Positions 44,215 through 54,188 of a DNA stretch of 64,000 bases are shown one piece after another. The DNA comes from Pseudomonadales bacterium (GTDB lineage Bacteria > Pseudomonadota > Gammaproteobacteria > Pseudomonadales > Halieaceae). The notes under the pieces were generated by a model, which was not told the origin of the DNA, searched no databases, and saw only the letters and a program-made list of their open reading frames with translations. Position numbers and translations under genes: made by a program. Within the stretch, counting starts at the first letter, position 1, and every line of letters starts with the position of its first letter. The stretch lies in assembly GCA_024234675.1 (NCBI GenBank), contig JACKNU010000001.1, forward strand, positions 186,001 through 250,000, given 5' to 3'.

Positions 44215-44535
44215 ATGACAGTTGAGCAGGACATACAGCGACAGCTGGCGGCGGCCTTCGCCCCCGACTACCTGGCAGTCGTCAATGAAAGCCACCAGCA
44301 CAGCGTGCCCGCGAACTCCGAGACCCATTTCAAGGTGACCCTGGTTAGCGCACAGTTTGAGGGTCTGCGCCAGGTCGCGCGCCACCAGCGGGTCTATGCC
44401 GCGCTGGCTGAGCTGCTGGCGGGCCCGGTCCACGCCCTGGCGCTGCATACCTACACCGGGTCGGAGTGGCATGACCGGCAGCATCTTGCGCCGGCCTCAC
44501 CGGAGTGTCGCGGCGGCAGCAAGGCAGACAGGTAA
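44215..44535 (+). CDS. bolA: BolA family protein
   Basis: The 106-residue protein has the BolA signature: VVNESHQHSVPANSETHFKV followed by RQVARHQRVYAALAELL and ALALHTYTGSEW. BolA proteins bind monothiol glutaredoxins through an iron-sulfur cluster and influence cell shape and stress responses. The start at 44215 is supported by the upstream GGGGAG. It is 12 bases ahead of trhO and probably co-transcribed. Confidence 0.93.
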   Translation: MTVEQDIQRQLAAAFAPDYLAVVNESHQHSVPANSETHFKVTLVSAQFEGLRQVARHQRVYAALAELLAGPVHALALHTYTGSEWHDRQHLAPASPECRGGSKADR

Positions 44536-44547
44536 TTGGAGGACGCT

Positions 44548-45489
44548 ATGGATAAGGTCATTGTCGCCGCGCTTTACAAGTTTGTTGCGCTGGAGGATTT
44601 TCACCAGTTGCGCGAGCCCCTGCTGGATCGCTGTATCGCAGCGGGCACACGCGGCACCCTGTTGCTGGCCCACGAGGGTATCAACGGCACCATCGCCGGC
44701 AGCCGCGAGGCGCTTGATGAGGTGCTGGCTTACCTGCGCTCCGATCCGCGGCTGGCGGACCTGGAGCACAAGGAGTCCGCGGACGACCACATGCCTTTTT
44801 ACCGTATGAAGGTCAAGGTGAAGAAAGAAATTGTCACCATGGGCGTGCCCGGCATAGATCCCAACCAGCGGGTGGGCACCTATGTCAGGCCCCGGGACTG
44901 GAATGAACTGGTCAACGACCCCGAGGTACTGCTGATCGATACCCGCAACGACTACGAGTACGGCATCGGGACGTTTCGCGGCGCCCTGGATCCCCGCACG
45001 ACCAGCTTCCGCGAGTTCCCGGCTTATGTGCGCGCCACGCTGGATCCGCGCAGGCATAAAAAGATCGCCATGTTCTGCACCGGTGGCATCCGCTGTGAAA
45101 AGGCTTCGGCGTTCATGCTCAAGGAGGGCTTCGAGGAGGTTTATCACTTGCAGGGCGGTATTCTCAAATACCTGGAAGAAGTGCCGGAGCAGGACAGTAC
45201 CTGGGAGGGGGAGTGCTTCGTATTCGACAACAGGGTAGCGGTGAACCACCGCCTGGAAAAAGGCCAGTACGACCAGTGCTATGGCTGCCGTCACCCGATC
45301 ACCGAGCAGGACAAGCTCTCGGACAAGTACCAGAAGGGGGTCTGTTGCCCGCGCTGCTACGACACCCTCAGCGACGAGCAGAAAGCGCGCTTTCGGGAGC
45401 GTCAGAAGCAGGTCGAGCTGGCACGCCAGCGCGGCCAGGCCCACGTGGGCGCGCCGCCTCCCGCCCGGCAGCAGGGTGGAGCCGGGTAG
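44548..45489 (+). CDS. trhO: tRNA uridine hydroxylase, rhodanese family
   Basis: The 313-residue protein matches TrhO (YceA), which makes 5-hydroxyuridine at U34 of tRNA with oxygen. The N-terminal domain has LLLAHEGINGTIAG, and the rhodanese domain holds FCTGGIRCEKA with the active-site Cys177 (E. coli Cys181). A C-terminal zinc-binding region has CYGCRHPI and CCPRCYD. GGAGGA lies a few bases before the ATG. Confidence 0.95.
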   Translation: MDKVIVAALYKFVALEDFHQLREPLLDRCIAAGTRGTLLLAHEGINGTIAGSREALDEVLAYLRSDPRLADLEHKESADDHMPFYRMKVKVKKEIVTMGVPGIDPNQRVGTYVRPRDWNELVNDPEVLLIDTRNDYEYGIGTFRGALDPRTTSFREFPAYVRATLDPRRHKKIAMFCTGGIRCEKASAFMLKEGFEEVYHLQGGILKYLEEVPEQDSTWEGECFVFDNRVAVNHRLEKGQYDQCYGCRHPITEQDKLSDKYQKGVCCPRCYDTLSDEQKARFRERQKQVELARQRGQAHVGAPPPARQQGGAG

Positions 45490-45537
45490 CCAGCGGTTCC
45501 GGAGTGGGCCGTCCGCGGGTCCAGCGGGCGGCGACGA

Positions 45538-46179
45538 TCAGGTGGTTTTCGGCAGGATATACAACTCCACCCGGCGGTTCTCGGCGCGGCCCGCCGCGGT
45601 GCCGTTATCGGCGACAGGCTGGTCGAAAGCGGCCCCCTCGATATACATGCGCCCGCGGGCCACGTCCCGGGTAACGAGGTAGTTGGCGACGCTGTCGGCG
45701 CGCTTTTCAGAGAGTGTCAGGTTGTACTGGCGGCTGCCCCTGTTATCGGTGTGGCCGGTGATGCGTATGGTGGTGTCGGCGTATTTGGCCAGCACCAGGC
45801 CCACGGAGTTAAGCACCGGGTAGAAGTCGGCACGCAACTGGTAGGAGTCGGTGTTGAAGGTGATATTGCCGGGCATGACCAGACGGATGTTGTCGCCCTC
45901 ACGCACCACGCGCACGCCCGTGCCCTGCAACTGTTCGCGCAACTTCTTTTCCTGCACGTCCATGTAGGCGCCCACGCCCGCGCCGACGATGCCACAGCCC
46001 AGGGCGGCGTTGCGCGCTTTCTTGGCCGAGTCCATGGCGCCTACCAGGCCGCAGACGGCTGCTGCGCCCAGTCCGTAGGTGGCGGTCTTGCTGGCCTGCT
46101 GCTCGCCGGTGTAGGGGTTGGTGGTGCAGGCGACCAGCACGGCACAAGCTGCGGCGACGAGTATGGTGGTCAGGCGCAT
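45538..46179 (-). CDS. OmpA family lipoprotein (YiaD-like)
   Basis: The 213-residue protein has a lipoprotein signal peptide with lipobox LVAC (Cys at about 18), a glycine-zipper stretch (LGCGIVGAGVGAYMD) and a C-terminal OmpA-like peptidoglycan-binding domain: ITFNTDSYQLRADF, ITGHTDNRGSRQYN and LSEKRADSVANYLV. It probably links outer membrane to peptidoglycan. GAGGAGA ahead of the ATG fixes the start. Convergent with trhO. Confidence 0.93.
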   Translation of the reverse strand: MRLTTILVAAACAVLVACTTNPYTGEQQASKTATYGLGAAAVCGLVGAMDSAKKARNAALGCGIVGAGVGAYMDVQEKKLREQLQGTGVRVVREGDNIRLVMPGNITFNTDSYQLRADFYPVLNSVGLVLAKYADTTIRITGHTDNRGSRQYNLTLSEKRADSVANYLVTRDVARGRMYIEGAAFDQPVADNGTAAGRAENRRVELYILPKTT

Positions 46180-46399
46180 GGTCGATTCTCCTCTGGATAC
46201 GTGCTGCTTGTAATTCTCGCCCTGGATGGCGTTGCGGGTGTAATGTTCACGCTGTCTGTGTAAAGATTTGCACCCCCTGGTGGGCCGGCGCGCCGCGGCC
46301 CGCGTAATTATCCAGGCGACTGTTATGGTAATCGCCGGGAGAGCAAAAAGTAATGAGTGGACAGACTTTCCGTCAATTTTACCGCCGCCGGGGCAGCCC

Positions 46400-47407
46400 G
46401 TGGACCCCTTGACCCAGGGTGTGCTGGGCGCGGCCCTGCCCCAGGCCACAGCGGTAAAGGGCCGGCAGGCGGCGATCGCCGGTATCCTGGGCTTTCTCGC
46501 GGGCATGGCCGCGGATCTGGACGTGCTGATCCGCTCGGGTACCGACCCGCTGCTGTTCCTGGAGTACCACCGCCAGTTTACCCACTCCCTGGTATTCATT
46601 CCCATAGGGGGCCTGATCTGCGCGGGGGTGCTGCACGCCCTTGTCGGCCGCCGGCGCGGCCTGGCCTTTCGGCAAAGCTGGTTGTATTGCACCCTGGGCT
46701 ACGCCACGCACGCGCTGCTGGATGCCTGTACCACCTACGGAACCATGCTCTTCTGGCCGTTCAGCGACGCGCGTATCGCCTGGAATACCATCTCCATCAT
46801 CGATCCGCTGTTCACCCTCCCGCTGCTGGCGGCGGTGGTGCTGGCGGCCCGCCGGGGCCGACCCCTGTTCGCCCGCCTGGGCCTGGTGTGGGCCTGCCTG
46901 TACATGGCGATGGGGCTGTGGCAGCGCAACGAGGCGATTGCCATGGGTTACGAGTTGGCGGCGCAGCGCGGTCACGAGCCGCTGCGGCTGGAAGCCAAGC
47001 CCAGTTTTGCCAACATCCTGGTGTGGAAAGTGGTGTACGAGACCGACGACAGCTTCCACGTTGATGCAGTGCGCGCCCGCTGGTCCCCGCGGGTATTCCC
47101 GGGGGCCAGCGTGCAAAAGCTGGATGTGGGACGGGACCTGCCCTGGCTGGACAGGGACTCCCAGCAGGCTCGCGACATAGAGCGCTTTCGCTGGTTCAGC
47201 AACGGCTATATCGCCCGCGATCCGCTGTTTCCCAACCGCGTCATCGACATACGCTACTCGATCATTCCCAACGAGGTAGCCCCACTGTGGAGCATCGAGC
47301 TGAGCCCCCAGGCGCGCCGGGATGAACACGCCGCCTACCGGGTGCACCGCAATACCGGCAACAACCGGGCGGCGTTGATGTGGAGCATGGTCGCCGGCGG
47401 CGAGTAG
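46400..47407 (+). CDS. YdjM-like metal-dependent hydrolase family membrane protein
   Basis: The 335-residue protein opens (V/M)DPLTQGVLGAALPQ, the standard start of the YdjM/LexA-regulated membrane hydrolase family, and has DLDVLIRSG, HRQFTHSLVF and HALLDACTTYG as potential metal-binding His/Asp sites along with about four membrane helices, then a soluble C-terminal domain. GTG at 46400 is chosen because the family begins there; ATG in-frame upstream would add a poorly conserved extension. Function is unproven. Confidence 0.82.
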   Translation: MDPLTQGVLGAALPQATAVKGRQAAIAGILGFLAGMAADLDVLIRSGTDPLLFLEYHRQFTHSLVFIPIGGLICAGVLHALVGRRRGLAFRQSWLYCTLGYATHALLDACTTYGTMLFWPFSDARIAWNTISIIDPLFTLPLLAAVVLAARRGRPLFARLGLVWACLYMAMGLWQRNEAIAMGYELAAQRGHEPLRLEAKPSFANILVWKVVYETDDSFHVDAVRARWSPRVFPGASVQKLDVGRDLPWLDRDSQQARDIERFRWFSNGYIARDPLFPNRVIDIRYSIIPNEVAPLWSIELSPQARRDEHAAYRVHRNTGNNRAALMWSMVAGGE

Positions 47408-47434
47408 CGGCCTGCCGCCAGTGGCGGTCGCGGT

Positions 47435-48613
47435 TCAGGCCGCGAACACGGCCATGGCAGCCGGCACTGCCGCCCCGGCCTTGATGGGGGCACCCTCCCG
47501 CGCCAGGGCCGCTTCCAGCGCCGCCAGGCAGTACAGGACATTGCGTTCGCTGCTGGCAAAACCCATCAAGCCGATGCGCCAGGTCCTGCCCGCCAGGGCG
47601 CCCAGCCCTGCGCCGATCTCCAGATCGAATTCGCGCAGCAGGATGGTGCGCACCGCGGCATCGTCCACGCCGTCGGGAATGAGTACCGAGTTGAGCTGCG
47701 GCAGGCGGTGCTCGGGGGCTACCGCCATGGCCAGGCCCATGGCCTCCAGCCCGGCTACCAGGGCCTCGTGATTGTGCCGGTGGCGGGCGTGGGCCGCTGC
47801 CAGCCCCTCTTCCCGCAGCATCAGCAGGGCCTCATGCAGGGCGTAGACGTCGTTCACCGGCGCCGTGTGGTGGTAGGCGCGCTTGCCGCCGCCGCCCCAG
47901 TAGCCCATCACCAGTTGCATGTCCAGGAACCAGCTTTGCACTTTGTGGTCCCGGTTCTGGATACGCTCCACGGCGCGGGGGCTGAAGGTGACCGGCGACA
48001 GGCCGGGGATACAGGACAGGCATTTCTGGGTGCCGGAGTAGACCGCATCGGCGCCCCAGGCGTCCACCTGCAGCTCGATACCGCCCAGGGAGGTGACCGT
48101 ATCGACGATGGACAGCGCCCCGCGTTCCCGCGCCAGGGCGCACAGGGCCTCGGCATCACTGCGCACGCCGGTGGAGGTCTCCGCGTGGACGAAGGCCAGG
48201 ATGGCGGTGTCCGGGTGGGCGTCGAAGGCGGCTGCCACCTTGTCGACAGACACGGGCTGGCCCCAGTCGTCCTGCACCATCACGGCGGTGGCGCCACAGC
48301 GCTCGACATTTTCCTTCATGCGCCCACCGAAGACACCGTTCTGGCACACGATCACCTTGTCCCCCGGGGACAGCAGGTTGACGAAGCAGGCTTCCATGCC
48401 GGCGGAGCCGGGTGCCGACACCGGCAGGGTCAGCTGGTTGTCAGTCTGGAAGGCGTACTGCAGCAGGGCCTTCACCTCGTCCATCAACTCCACGAACAGA
48501 GGGTCCAGGTGGCCGATGGTGGGGCGCGCCAGGGCGCCCAGTACCCGGGGTGAGACGTCCGAGGGGCCGGGCCCCATCAGGGTGCGCTGGGGAGGATAAA
48601 AACTACGGCTCAT
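47435..48613 (-). CDS. alanine-glyoxylate/serine-glyoxylate type aminotransferase
   Basis: The 392-residue class V PLP aminotransferase starts MSRSFYPPQRTLMGPGPSDV. The motifs PGSAGMEACFVNLLSPGD and SIVDTVTSLGGIELQVDAWG are typical, and the PLP lysine is in SGTQKCLSCIPGLSP. Members transfer the amino group of alanine or serine to glyoxylate, and some use ureidoglycine (PucG). The exact substrate cannot be chosen from sequence. The gene is divergent from an acyl-CoA synthetase. Confidence 0.87.
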   Translation of the reverse strand: MSRSFYPPQRTLMGPGPSDVSPRVLGALARPTIGHLDPLFVELMDEVKALLQYAFQTDNQLTLPVSAPGSAGMEACFVNLLSPGDKVIVCQNGVFGGRMKENVERCGATAVMVQDDWGQPVSVDKVAAAFDAHPDTAILAFVHAETSTGVRSDAEALCALARERGALSIVDTVTSLGGIELQVDAWGADAVYSGTQKCLSCIPGLSPVTFSPRAVERIQNRDHKVQSWFLDMQLVMGYWGGGGKRAYHHTAPVNDVYALHEALLMLREEGLAAAHARHRHNHEALVAGLEAMGLAMAVAPEHRLPQLNSVLIPDGVDDAAVRTILLREFDLEIGAGLGALAGRTWRIGLMGFASSERNVLYCLAALEAALAREGAPIKAGAAVPAAMAVFAA

Positions 48614-48873
48614 GTGCGTGTCCTGTGTGCGGAAAAAAGCGCAAACGGTAGCAGGTTTTGCCACCGAGCTTAAGTGCCCCCGGGGAATACTGCCCATACA
48701 CAGGCGTTATAAGGGCACGGTCCGGCGGCAGCCAGGTGGCTGCGATCACACTGTTCAGCGGCCTGTGCAGGCGTGTTAGTATCGTCGGTCTCCCATTGGC
48801 GGGTCGGGACAGGGCGTGTGGCCGGTGTCCCGGAACCAGCTGGATAAGCATAAATACAGGCGAGGAGTCCTTG

Positions 48874-50406
48874 ATGAACAGACCAGGTATCGAACCCAAC
48901 ATTGCCGGCACCATGCTGCGCCGCGCGCAGCTTAACCCGGAACGCCTCGCGATGATTTTCGAAGGCCAGGAAACCCGCTACGCTGAACTGGCGGACCGGG
49001 TGCGACGCCAGGCCGGCATGCTGCGCAAGGCGGGCGTGTGTGTGGGCGACCGGGTGGGCTACCTGGGATTCAATCACCCGGCGTTGCTGGAGACCATGTT
49101 CGCAGCCCAGGCCCTGGGTGCGATCTTCGTGCCCCTGAATTTTCGCCTGACCGCCGAGGAACTCACCTTCATCATCAATGACGCGGGCATCCACAGCCTG
49201 GTGGTGGATGATTCCCTGCGCAAGGTGATAGAGCCGGCCCGGGAGAACTTGTGCTGCCGCCATTTCTTCGCCTCCGAAAGTCCGGCGGACGGCTGGCGGC
49301 ACCTGGCCAGTGAACGCGACGCGGCCGAGCCCCTGGGGCAGCCGGTTTCCAGCGACCTGCACGACGTCGCCATCATCATGTACACCTCCGGCACCACCGG
49401 CCTGCCCAAGGGCGCGATGCTGACCCATGGCAACATCATGTGGAACAATATCAACGCCATGCTGGCTTTCGGCGGCGATCGCGATGACGTGGTCATCACG
49501 GCGGCGCCCCTGTTCCACATCGGCGGCCTCAACGTGATGACCATCTCCTCATTCCACACCGGGTCGACCCTGGTGCTGATGCGCGGCTTCGACGCCGGCC
49601 AGGTACTGGAAAATATCCAGCGCTACAAGGTCACGCATATGTTCGGCGCCCCGGCCATGTACCTGTTCATGTCCCAGCACCCGCAGTTTGCCGACACCGA
49701 CCTGGAATCCATCAAGACCGTTATCTGCGGCGCAGCGCCGGTGCCGGAGTCGCTGATCGAGTTATACGGCGCCCGCGGCGTACCTTTCTGCCAGGGCTAT
49801 GGCCTCACCGAGACCTCGCCCTTCTCGGCTTTCCTCACTCCGGAATGGGCCGTGAGCAAGCTGGGGTCCGCCGGCCAGCCGCCCCTGTACAGCGACACCC
49901 GCATCGTCGATGACAACAATCGCGAAGTGGCCCCGGGGGAACGCGGGGAAATCTGCCTGCGCGGCCCGAACATCATGAAAGGTTACTGGAATCGGCCGGA
50001 CGCCACCGCCGAGGCGATCGACAAGGAGGGCTGGTTTCACTCGGGCGACGTCGGCTATGTGGACGAGGACGGCTTCCTGTTTATCTGCGACCGCCTCAAG
50101 GACATGGTTATTTCCGGGGGCGAGAACGTGTACCCGGCTGAGGTGGAGTCGGTGCTGTACAAGCACGAGAGTATCGCCGAGGTGGCGGTGCTGGGCCTGC
50201 CCGACGAGAAGTGGGGCGAGGCGGTGACCGCGGTGGTGGCCCTGCACGAGGGCGAGAGCCTGACCCTGGAAGAGCTGCGCGCCTTTGCCGAACCCTTCCT
50301 GGCGAAGTACAAGCTGCCGCTGCGCCTGCACCTGGTGGACGCCCTGCCGCGCAACCCGGCGGGCAAGGTGCTCAAGTTCGTGCTGAAGGAGGAACTGGCG
50401 GGCTAA
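48874..50406 (+). CDS. AMP-dependent acyl-CoA synthetase/long-chain fatty acid-CoA ligase-like
   Basis: The 510-residue ANL enzyme has MYTSGTTGLPKGAMLTHGN, QGYGLTETSP and GWFHSGDVGYVDEDGFLFIC, with the C-terminal adenylation lysine in RNPAGKVLKFV. It should make an acyl-CoA through an acyl-AMP intermediate. The start is fixed by GAGGAG before the ATG at 48874. It is a different subfamily from the synthetase at 7660. The last four bases overlap the end of the convergent ppdK. Confidence 0.88.
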   Translation: MNRPGIEPNIAGTMLRRAQLNPERLAMIFEGQETRYAELADRVRRQAGMLRKAGVCVGDRVGYLGFNHPALLETMFAAQALGAIFVPLNFRLTAEELTFIINDAGIHSLVVDDSLRKVIEPARENLCCRHFFASESPADGWRHLASERDAAEPLGQPVSSDLHDVAIIMYTSGTTGLPKGAMLTHGNIMWNNINAMLAFGGDRDDVVITAAPLFHIGGLNVMTISSFHTGSTLVLMRGFDAGQVLENIQRYKVTHMFGAPAMYLFMSQHPQFADTDLESIKTVICGAAPVPESLIELYGARGVPFCQGYGLTETSPFSAFLTPEWAVSKLGSAGQPPLYSDTRIVDDNNREVAPGERGEICLRGPNIMKGYWNRPDATAEAIDKEGWFHSGDVGYVDEDGFLFICDRLKDMVISGGENVYPAEVESVLYKHESIAEVAVLGLPDEKWGEAVTAVVALHEGESLTLEELRAFAEPFLAKYKLPLRLHLVDALPRNPAGKVLKFVLKEELAG

Positions 50407-53009
50407 TCCGGCAGCTCCTCGCCCACGTTGGCCTGGGCCGCGGCGATCCTGGCGATAGGCACCCGGTAGGGACTGCAGGACACGTAGTCCAGGCCCAGGT
50501 CGTGGCAGAAGCGGATTGAGCGCGGGTCGCCCCCGTGCTCACCGCAGATGCCGTACTTGATGCCCGGCTTGCGGGCGCGGCTCTCGGTTATCGCCATTTC
50601 CATCAGCCGGCCCACCGCCCGCTGGTCCAGGGTGACGAAGGGATCGGAGTCGATCAGTTTCTTTTCCAGGTACTTGGGAATGAACTTGCCGGCGTCGTCA
50701 CGGGAGAAGCCGTAGGTCATCTGGGTCAGGTCATTGGTGCCGAAACTCATGAATTCGACTTCCGGCGCCAGTCGGTGTGCACCCAGGGTGGCCCGCGGGG
50801 TTTCCATCATGGTACCTATCTTGTAGGGGATGGAGATGCCCCGGCTACTGGTTACCTCGCGAATGCTTTTTTCGATGATATCGCTGATCAGGCGAATTTC
50901 CCGCACGTTGATTACCAGCGGAATCATGATCTCGGGGAAGGGCTTCAGGCCCTGGTCCATGGCGTCGGCCGCGGCGCTGATGATCGCCTTGACCTGCATC
51001 TCGGTGATTTCCGGGTAGACCACCGACAGCCGGCAGCCGCGGAAACCCAGCATGGGGTTGACCTCGTGCAGGCGCTCGGTGATCTCGCGTATCTTGTCCG
51101 CGGGTTTGCCGATGCGCTGGGCCAGGTCTGCGATGTCCTCCTCGCTCTGGGGCAGGAACTCGTGCAGCGGCGGGTCCAGCAGGCGCACGGTGACCGGCAG
51201 GCCGTCCATTACTGTGAACAGGGCCAGCATGTCCTCGCGCTGGAACACCTGCAGCTGGTCCAGGAAAACCTGCCGCTCCGCGGTGGTCTCGGCCAGGATC
51301 ATGGCCCGCATCGCATCGATGCGGCCGGCATCGAAGAACATATGTTCGGTGCGGCACAGGCCGATGCCCTCGGCCCCCAGTTCCCGGGCCTTGGCGGCGT
51401 CCTCGGGGGTTTCGGCATTGGCGCGCACCCGCAGGCGGCGGTGCTTGTCGGCCCAGGACAGCAGGGTCTGGAAGTCCTCGCTGGAACTGGCCTCGGTCTT
51501 GGGAATATCGCCCAGCATGACCTCGCCGGAGGTGCCGTCCAGGGTGATGACATCGCCGCGCCGGATGACCACGCCGGCGGCGGTGGTGGCGGTGCCTTCG
51601 GCGTAGTCGATGCTGATGTCACCGCAACCGGTGATGGCGCACACGCCCATGCCCCTGGCCACCACCGCCGCGTGGGAGGTCATGCCGCCCAGCTCGGTGA
51701 GCACGCCGGCGGCAACTTTCATACCGTGGATGTCTTCGGGGGTGGTTTCGCGCCGCACCAGGATGACCCTGTGGCCCTTCGCCACCTCGAGCTCCGCCTC
51801 CTCGGCGGAGAACACCACCTGGCCGGTGGCGCCGCCGGGGCTGGCCGGCAGGCCGTGGGCCACGATGTCGGTCTTGGCGGCCGGGTCGACCATGGGGTGC
51901 AGGAAAGCCTCCACGTGATTGGTGGAGACACGCATCAGCGCCTCGCTCTCGGTGATGAGTCCCTCTTTCACCATGTCCACCGCGATTTTCACCGATGCGC
52001 GCCCGGTGCGCTTGCCGCTGCGGGTTTGCAGCATGTAGAACCTGCCTTCCTGGACGGTGAATTCCAGGTCCTGCATATCCCGGTAGTGCTTCTCCAGCAG
52101 GGCCTGGGCGGCATACAGCTCATCGTAGATATGAGGCTGGCGCTCCTTTAACGCCTCCACGGACAGCGGCGTGCGTATGCCGGCCACCACGTCCTCGCCC
52201 GCCGCGTTGAACAGGAACTCGCCGAAGAACTTGTGCTCCCCGGTAGAGGGGTTGCGGGTAAAGGCGACGCCCGAGCCGGAATCGTCGCCGAAATTGCCGA
52301 ACACCATGGCCTGCACATTGACCGCGGTGCCCAGGCTGTCGGGGATGTTGTTCATTTCGCGGTAGACGATGGCGCGGGGGGTATGCCAGGACAGGAACAC
52401 GGCCTCCACAGCCATTCTGAGCTGCTCGAAGGGGTCTTCCGGGAATTTCACCAGGGTCTTGTAGACCGCGATGATTTCCTGCCAGTCCCCGGCGCTCATG
52501 TCCACGTCCAGGGTCTTGCCCCTGTCGGCCTTGTAGCGCTCCAGTTCGTGCTCGAATTTATCCCCGTTCACCCCCATGACCACGTTGGCAAACATCTGGA
52601 TAAAACGACGGTAGCAATCGTAGGCGAAGCGCGGGTTGTTGGTCTTGCGGGCCAGGCCCTCGGCGATCTCGTCGTTGAGGCCCAGGTTGAGAATGGTGTT
52701 CATCATGCCGGGCATGGATACCGACGAGCCGGAGCGCACGGAAAACAGCAGGGGATTTTCCGGGTCGCCGAAACGCGCGCCCATTTTCTTTTCCACCAGG
52801 TCCAGGGCCACCCGGTATTCCTGTTCCAGCAGGCGCGGCAGTTGGTTGCCCTTTTCAAAAAACTCCCGGCAGGTGCTGGTGGTGATGATGAAGCCATAGG
52901 GCACAGGCAGGCCCAGGCTGGTCATTTCACAGAGGTTGGCCCCCTTGCCGCCCAGCAGCTCCCTATCATCCTTGCTGCCTTCGTTGAACAGGTATACGCG
53001 TTTGGCCAT
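50403..53009 (-). CDS. ppdK: pyruvate, phosphate dikinase
   Basis: The 868-residue enzyme interconverts pyruvate + ATP + phosphate and phosphoenolpyruvate + AMP + pyrophosphate. The N-terminal ATP-grasp domain starts KRVYLFNEGSKDDRELLGGK, the swivelling phosphohistidine is H446 in LGGMTSHAAVVARGMG, and the C-terminal PEP barrel has FGTNDLTQMTYGFSRDDAGK and GICGEHGGDP. Length matches bacterial PPDK (about 875). In a lipid- and acid-fed cell it could serve gluconeogenesis. Confidence 0.96.
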   Translation of the reverse strand: MAKRVYLFNEGSKDDRELLGGKGANLCEMTSLGLPVPYGFIITTSTCREFFEKGNQLPRLLEQEYRVALDLVEKKMGARFGDPENPLLFSVRSGSSVSMPGMMNTILNLGLNDEIAEGLARKTNNPRFAYDCYRRFIQMFANVVMGVNGDKFEHELERYKADRGKTLDVDMSAGDWQEIIAVYKTLVKFPEDPFEQLRMAVEAVFLSWHTPRAIVYREMNNIPDSLGTAVNVQAMVFGNFGDDSGSGVAFTRNPSTGEHKFFGEFLFNAAGEDVVAGIRTPLSVEALKERQPHIYDELYAAQALLEKHYRDMQDLEFTVQEGRFYMLQTRSGKRTGRASVKIAVDMVKEGLITESEALMRVSTNHVEAFLHPMVDPAAKTDIVAHGLPASPGGATGQVVFSAEEAELEVAKGHRVILVRRETTPEDIHGMKVAAGVLTELGGMTSHAAVVARGMGVCAITGCGDISIDYAEGTATTAAGVVIRRGDVITLDGTSGEVMLGDIPKTEASSSEDFQTLLSWADKHRRLRVRANAETPEDAAKARELGAEGIGLCRTEHMFFDAGRIDAMRAMILAETTAERQVFLDQLQVFQREDMLALFTVMDGLPVTVRLLDPPLHEFLPQSEEDIADLAQRIGKPADKIREITERLHEVNPMLGFRGCRLSVVYPEITEMQVKAIISAAADAMDQGLKPFPEIMIPLVINVREIRLISDIIEKSIREVTSSRGISIPYKIGTMMETPRATLGAHRLAPEVEFMSFGTNDLTQMTYGFSRDDAGKFIPKYLEKKLIDSDPFVTLDQRAVGRLMEMAITESRARKPGIKYGICGEHGGDPRSIRFCHDLGLDYVSCSPYRVPIARIAAAQANVGEELPD

Positions 53010-53127
53010 GGGGGCTCCCGGTGATCGTTGAGGTTGCGGCTAGCGCGTGATTATATCGGCTGGGGCCGGCAACAGGGAGTGTTAATAGTCATATGACGGG
53101 TGCCTTGTCGTTTCTCCCAGACAGCGC

Positions 53128-54012
53128 TCAGCGGCTTGCCAGCAAATCTACCAGGCGCTCAACCTCGGTCAACTCGGCGGTGGCCGGCACCAGGAACACT
53201 TCCTCGCAACCGGCCCGCTCGGCACTGTCCAGCGCCTCCCTGACGGCGTCAGCGGAGCTGCGGTGCACCGACTGCGCCATCATGGTGGCGATTTCGGGGC
53301 CCGCGATGGCCAGGTATTCATGGACATAGTCGTACAATTTTTGGGCCGCATCGTCCGCCAGGCTGTACCAGAAGCCCCCCAGGCGGTAGGGCTTGTGCTC
53401 GCGCCCGGCGCGCTCCCAGGCGGCATCCGCCATGGTGAAGGCCCTGGCCAGTTCCTCCTGCTCGCCATTGCCCGACCAGGCGTACAGGCCGTCGGCCCAG
53501 CGGGCGCAGCGCTCGATGCTTTTGGGCCCGAGCACGCCCGCCAGCAGGCGCGGCCCGGCAGGGCAACTGTAGGCGGGCCCGATGGGACCGGCGCCGGCGA
53601 TGATCTCCTCGCCACGCCACAGCTTGCGCATGGACTCTACCTGCTCATCCATACGGCCGTAACGACCCTTGAAGGAGGCCCCCACTGCCTGGTAGTCCTG
53701 CTCCCGGCCGCCATAGCCCACCGCCATCTGCTTGACGCGTCCGCCGGACAGCAGGTCCAGGGTGGCAACCTCCTTGGCCACCCGGATGGCATTGTGCATC
53801 GGCAGCACGTACAGGGTCGGGGTGATCTCCACCCGGCTGGTGGCGGTGGCGGCGGCCGCCAGCAACACCCTCATGTCCAGGGTGGGGCCGTGGATGCGCT
53901 CCCCGCAGGAAATGCTGTGGAAGGGGCCCGCATCCACCGCGCTGAACCAGGCGAGGTAATCCTCGCGGCTCAGGCCGGCTTTCATGTAGGGAAGGCAGAG
54001 GCCGATTTTCAT
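53128..54012 (-). CDS. LLM class flavin-dependent oxidoreductase
   Basis: The 294-residue TIM-barrel protein begins MKIGLCLPYMKAG and contains TPTLYVLPMHNAIRVAKEVA and LDLLSGGRVKQMAVGYGG, the luciferase-like monooxygenase pattern. The cofactor, FMN or F420, cannot be told from sequence, and no F420 synthesis gene is in the window. It is divergent from a second LLM gene, with a 176-base gap between them. Confidence 0.85.
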   Translation of the reverse strand: MKIGLCLPYMKAGLSREDYLAWFSAVDAGPFHSISCGERIHGPTLDMRVLLAAAATATSRVEITPTLYVLPMHNAIRVAKEVATLDLLSGGRVKQMAVGYGGREQDYQAVGASFKGRYGRMDEQVESMRKLWRGEEIIAGAGPIGPAYSCPAGPRLLAGVLGPKSIERCARWADGLYAWSGNGEQEELARAFTMADAAWERAGREHKPYRLGGFWYSLADDAAQKLYDYVHEYLAIAGPEIATMMAQSVHRSSADAVREALDSAERAGCEEVFLVPATAELTEVERLVDLLASR

Positions 54013-54188
54013 GGGGTTTTTCCTTGCTGCGGGTCCAGGCGAATATCTTAGCCGAGTTGTCGCCGGCGGCTGTTCACCTTTCTGTACCAGGGAAGAAATG
54101 TTATGGCCCGGAGCCTTTCAGGTTTGGTGGAGCCATGTGCTCAGGTTAAGGTTCTCCGGGAACGCCTCACCTTTCCGGGAAGCAAGTC

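Noticed and set aside
50535..52151. Long open frame on the plus strand opposite ppdK
   Set aside because: Antisense to a complete ppdK. The composition is typical of a complementary frame.
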